A stretch of 8,057 nucleotides of DNA from Ignavibacteriales bacterium. GTDB lineage: Bacteria; Bacteroidota; Ignavibacteria; UBA10030. A model generated the notes under the pieces. It made no database searches. It was not told where the DNA came from and saw nothing but the letters and a program-made list of their open reading frames with translations. The position numbers and the translations under genes are program-made. The stretch spans positions 1 to 8,057 of the forward strand of contig JACRFF010000020.1 in assembly GCA_016218005.1 (NCBI GenBank). Direction: 5' to 3'. Numbering within the stretch: the stretch's first letter is position 1; each line of letters opens with the position of its first letter. Shown piece after piece: positions 5,606-8,057 of the stretch.

Positions 5606-6898
5606 TTAAGACTGGACGGAATCCTGCTGTGAGATCCGCGGCGCTTCAACGCGTTGGAGAAGGAAAAATCCTGCAACGATGAAACATCCCACCGAAAGAA
5701 TGGCCAGGCGTTGATTGAAGTTCGACGAGAGCACACCAAACATAAATGGTCCGATGATGGCGGAAGCTGTTCCAAAGAATGAAAAGAAACCGAAGAATTC
5801 CGTTTTCTTCTCTGGCGGAGTAATTTGAGACATCAAACTGCGGCTTGTTGATTGGGAGGAGCCGAGTGCGACTCCTGCGGCTATTCCAATACTATAGAAG
5901 ACCGTTTTCGATTGTACAAAGAATGCCAGCACTACAATGACGAGCCAAAGCGCCAACGTGACGCTCAGCGTTGGCTTGTGTCCCCAATGGTCGGAAAGTA
6001 CGCCGAACGCTACGGAGCCGAGAAGCGCAGTGGTTTGAACCATCGCAAAGAAAATGACAATCTCGCCGATATCCAGATGCAGCGTCTCGCGTGCAAAGAT
6101 TGAAGAAAAGATAATAACGGTGTTGATTCCATCAATATAAATGAAATAGGCAAGCAGGAATTTGCCCACGTTGCGGTACTGTTGAAATTCCTGAAATGTT
6201 TTGCGGACTCGCCGCAGTCCGTAGCGGGCGAATCGCCAGTTCCAATCCGAAGACTGTTGGCGATCCGGCACGACAAAAAAAATGGGTATGGCAAACACGA
6301 AAAAAAATCCTGCCGCAAGAAGAAAACTGAGGCGAATGTTGATGAGATTTGTTTCTTCAAATCCGCCGGCGAATAAGGGATAGGCGACGGCCAGCGTTGC
6401 CAATGAACCGGCGTAGCCGACCGCAAATCCATATCCTGAAACGCGCCCGTAGCTTCGCTCGGTTGTCAGTTCAGGAAGAAACGCGTCGTAGAACACAAGG
6501 CCGGCCTCGAAGCCGACATTGGCGGCTATCAACAACAATACTGCGGAAACCAACATGCCGGCGTGAACAAAAAACATCGACGCCGTTGCAAGAATACATA
6601 ACGCTGTAAAGAGGGCGAGGAATCGTTTCTTGCCGCCCCCCATGTCGGCGGCGGCGCCGAGGATGGGAGAAAGAATTGCCACGATAGCCATCGAGATGCT
6701 AAACGCCGCACCCCACCAAAAGTCGCCTGCGAACTCTCTTCCCGCGACAATTTCTTTGAAGTACAACGGATAGCCGACGGTAAGAATGAGAACGTAGAAC
6801 GCGGTATTGGCGAAATCGAATAATGCCCAGGAGAGAATCTGGCCGCGTGAGGCCGGTTCCCGTTGTGCATCCGAAGCAGAAACGCCGCGCGTTGTCAT
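5606..6898 (-). CDS. UMF1-family MFS transporter
   Basis: A 430-residue integral inner-membrane protein with about 12 hydrophobic segments, the normal size for the major facilitator superfamily. The opening ILSWALFDFANTAFY (21-35) is the signature of the UMF1 (unknown major facilitator 1, Atg22-like) family. GAAADMGGGKKR (81-92) is the MFS loop 2-3 motif with its Asp and basic residues, and a related GVLSDHWGHKP occurs at the start of the second half. Atg22 in yeast exports amino acids from the vacuole; the substrates of bacterial members are largely unknown, so none is assigned. The start at 6898 overlaps the nusB stop (ATGA, 6895-6898) with a CAGGA immediately upstream, implying translational coupling. 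The lipoprotein gene follows after 22 bp. Confidence 0.88.
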   Translation of the reverse strand: MTTRGVSASDAQREPASRGQILSWALFDFANTAFYVLILTVGYPLYFKEIVAGREFAGDFWWGAAFSISMAIVAILSPILGAAADMGGGKKRFLALFTALCILATASMFFVHAGMLVSAVLLLIAANVGFEAGLVFYDAFLPELTTERSYGRVSGYGFAVGYAGSLATLAVAYPLFAGGFEETNLINIRLSFLLAAGFFFVFAIPIFFVVPDRQQSSDWNWRFARYGLRRVRKTFQEFQQYRNVGKFLLAYFIYIDGINTVIIFSSIFARETLHLDIGEIVIFFAMVQTTALLGSVAFGVLSDHWGHKPTLSVTLALWLVIVVLAFFVQSKTVFYSIGIAAGVALGSSQSTSRSLMSQITPPEKKTEFFGFFSFFGTASAIIGPFMFGVLSSNFNQRLAILSVGCFIVAGFFLLQRVEAPRISQQDSVQS

Positions 6899-7371
6899 TC
6901 CTGCTTTTTCTTGGTTGACGTGCTTTCGAGCAAGCCGCGGCCGGATTTCTTCAGCTGGCCGGTAGATTTCAGGTCGTCAAGAATGGAATCGAGAACGCCA
7001 TTGACGAACTTGTCGCTCTTTTCCGTGCTGAACGTCCGTGCGATCTCGATGGATTCGTTGATGGAGACCTTCGGCGGAATATCCTCGAAGTAGAGAAGCT
7101 CACAAATTCCCATACGCAACACGATCTTGTCGATGATCGCAATGCGGTTGAATTCCCAGTGCTCTACGCGCTGGCGAATGAGCGCGTCGATTTCCTTGCT
7201 CGATGAAACCACTTTCAAAATGAAATTCTTGGCGAACTCAAACGCATCGTTTTGCTTTTTGAGGTCGCCGACAATATTCTCAATGATAAACTCAATCGGT
7301 TCCCGCGAGATTTCGTAGGCGTAGAGAGCTTGGAGAACGCGTTCGCGGACAAGTCGACGTTTTTTAGACAT
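6895..7371 (-). CDS. nusB: Transcription antitermination factor NusB
   Basis: A 158-residue all-helical RNA-binding protein that, with NusE (S10), binds boxA in rRNA leaders to allow antitermination. The family pattern is clear: RRLVRERVLQALYAYE at the N-terminus, WEFNRIAIIDKIVLRMGICE (72-91), then PPKVSINESIEIARTFSTEK and FVNGVLDSI. The start at 7371 is chosen because MSKKRRLVRERVLQ is the usual NusB beginning. The longer in-frame ATG at 7425 would add 18 residues without family resemblance and read through a hairpin. No SD is visible (TTTTACAACT precedes the ATG). The C-terminal Lys/Ser-rich tail (KKSGRGLLESTSTKKKQE) is an extension beyond the core. The stop overlaps the MFS start. Confidence 0.93.
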   Translation of the reverse strand: MSKKRRLVRERVLQALYAYEISREPIEFIIENIVGDLKKQNDAFEFAKNFILKVVSSSKEIDALIRQRVEHWEFNRIAIIDKIVLRMGICELLYFEDIPPKVSINESIEIARTFSTEKSDKFVNGVLDSILDDLKSTGQLKKSGRGLLESTSTKKKQE

Positions 7372-7377
7372 AGTTGT

Positions 7378-7385
7378 AAAATATA
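7378..7385 (-). promoter_or_regulatory. Possible -10/-7 element for nusB
   Basis: On the minus strand TATATTTT ends 6 nt before the nusB ATG. It fits either a sigma70 -10 (TATATT) or the Bacteroidota-type TAnnTTTG element with the last base changed. The matching upstream box is not clear, and the transcript would be almost leaderless, so this is a weak call. Confidence 0.22.
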
Positions 7386-7393
7386 CTGTGAAT

Positions 7394-7416
7394 TCTCTCA
7401 ACCGTAAGTTGAGAGA
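7394..7416. repeat. Perfect inverted repeat between the dehydrogenase and nusB genes
   Basis: TCTCTCAAC (7394-7402) and GTTGAGAGA (7408-7416) form a perfect 9-bp stem with a 5-nt loop. The stem lies 15 bp after the dehydrogenase stop and about 22 bp before the nusB start. No T-run follows on either strand, so it is not a standard intrinsic terminator. It may instead protect an mRNA end, weaken read-through, or be an operator upstream of nusB. Confidence 0.55.
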
Positions 7417-7431
7417 CGAAACCATTGCAAC

Positions 7432-8057
7432 TTATTTTGTTCTCGGACTTGCGCTGGTATAGATCTGTTTGATGCGGCCGAGGGACTCGATCCGGTATTC
7501 TGCAAGCTTGTTTGCCGCGGTGGAAGTTGAAACCTTTTCCTCTCTGGCAATGCGATAAATTTCACGCAAGATATCGTAAATGCCTTCTGCTTGCTTGAGC
7601 GCTCGCTTCTCACTGTAGCCTTCAAGTTCATTGGCAACATTGATGAGACCGCCGGCATTGATGGCATAATCGGGGGCATACATGATCTTGCGGTCAATCA
7701 ACATTTGCATATGCTTTTTTTCATCCAGCAATTGATTGTTGGAGCCGCCCGCAACGATATCCACTTTGAGTTGCGGAATAGTTTCGTCGTTCAAAATTCC
7801 CCCAAGAGCACACGGCGCAAAAATATCTGCCGAGGCGCCGTAGATTTTGTCGGGCTTGACGTATGCTGCTTTGAACCTCTTAGCGTTGTGCTTTGCCCGG
7901 TCTTCGTTGATGTCGGTGAGAATGATCTTTGCTCCTTCCTTCACAAGATGCTCGCAAAGAAATGTGGCAACCTTGCCGGCTCCCTGCACTGCAATCTTCT
8001 TGCCTTTGAGCGAATCACTGCCATACACCTCGTGTGCGGAGGCCTTCATGCCTACAA
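7432..8057 (-). CDS. Leu/Glu/Phe/Val-type amino-acid dehydrogenase, C-terminal part (5' truncated by window)
   Basis: An NAD(P)-dependent oxidative deaminase of branched-chain or related amino acids, most like leucine dehydrogenase. About 208 residues are present and the frame stays open to the window edge, where Val-Gly precedes the Met codon at 8049; this resembles the usual Gly-Met-Lys-Ala stretch, so that Met is internal. The visible part is the Rossmann domain: IAVQGAGKVATFL is the dinucleotide-binding GxGxxA loop, TDIN ends the second strand with an Asp that favours NAD over NADP, and FAPCALGGILN, GGSNNQL and APDYAINAGGLINV are family hallmarks. GGSNNQL replaces the more usual GAANNQL. 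The catalytic Lys/Asp domain lies outside the window, so amino-acid preference cannot be read. Ends with a normal stop, 60 bp before nusB. Confidence 0.9.
   Translation of the reverse strand, partial: VGMKASAHEVYGSDSLKGKKIAVQGAGKVATFLCEHLVKEGAKIILTDINEDRAKHNAKRFKAAYVKPDKIYGASADIFAPCALGGILNDETIPQLKVDIVAGGSNNQLLDEKKHMQMLIDRKIMYAPDYAINAGGLINVANELEGYSEKRALKQAEGIYDILREIYRIAREEKVSTSTAANKLAEYRIESLGRIKQIYTSASPRTK

Noticed and set aside
4642..5775. Longer start of the lipoprotein gene at 5775
   Set aside because: The extra 64 residues overlap the MFS gene and are not protein-like. The SD and lipoprotein signal fix the start at 5583.
6895..7425. Longer start of nusB at 7425
   Set aside because: The added 18 residues would run through the inverted repeat and lack NusB similarity; 7371 gives the standard beginning.
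1..8057. CRISPR array, tRNA, rRNA or transposase genes
   Set aside because: No regularly spaced repeats, cloverleaf sequence, conserved rRNA stretch or transposase-like frame was found on either strand by eye.

Overview
This 8.06 kb window looks like chromosome from a free-living, Gram-negative bacterium. The outer-membrane beta-barrel protein at the left end and the lipoprotein with a lipobox show the Gram-negative envelope. The style of the conserved genes (a TolB-type propeller fused to an Omp85-type barrel, a nusB with a short leader and no Shine-Dalgarno (SD) site, a leucine-dehydrogenase-like enzyme) suggests the Bacteroidota / Ignavibacteriota / Chlorobiota side of the tree. That placement is an inference from gene style, not from a marker gene or a search.

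The layout has three blocks. (1) Bases 1-1826 (+) are the 3' part of a large outer-membrane gene, followed by a terminator-like hairpin. (2) Bases about 1900-4400 hold a compact type II restriction-modification (R-M) island. A predicted restriction endonuclease on the + strand meets, tail to tail and only 3 bp apart, a minus-strand pair made of a DNA methyltransferase and an upstream XRE-type regulator. Stop and start codons of that pair lie in an ATGA overlap. The DNA is visibly more AT-rich than the flanking genes. The regulator has a recognisable promoter whose -35 and -10 boxes coincide with repeated GTCAAG/CTTGAC half-sites, which fits an autoregulating controller gene. A roughly 300 bp gene-free segment (4339-4641) follows, with a strong 54-nt palindromic hairpin. 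(3) Bases 4642-8057, all on the minus strand, read in transcription order: a partial Leu/Glu-type amino-acid dehydrogenase, nusB, a UMF1-family MFS transporter, and a PstS-like periplasmic-binding lipoprotein. nusB and the MFS gene overlap by ATGA, and the lipoprotein follows the MFS gene after 22 bp with a strong SD site.

The R-M genes would work as a unit: the methyltransferase protects host sites, the endonuclease cuts unmodified DNA, and the regulator times expression. Two points deserve attention. The 5' end of the endonuclease gene may carry a one-base frameshift: a better-looking N-terminus lies in another frame, joined at a GGG run near 2044. The specificity of the system cannot be read from the sequence. 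No CRISPR array, tRNA, rRNA, integrase or transposase gene was seen.
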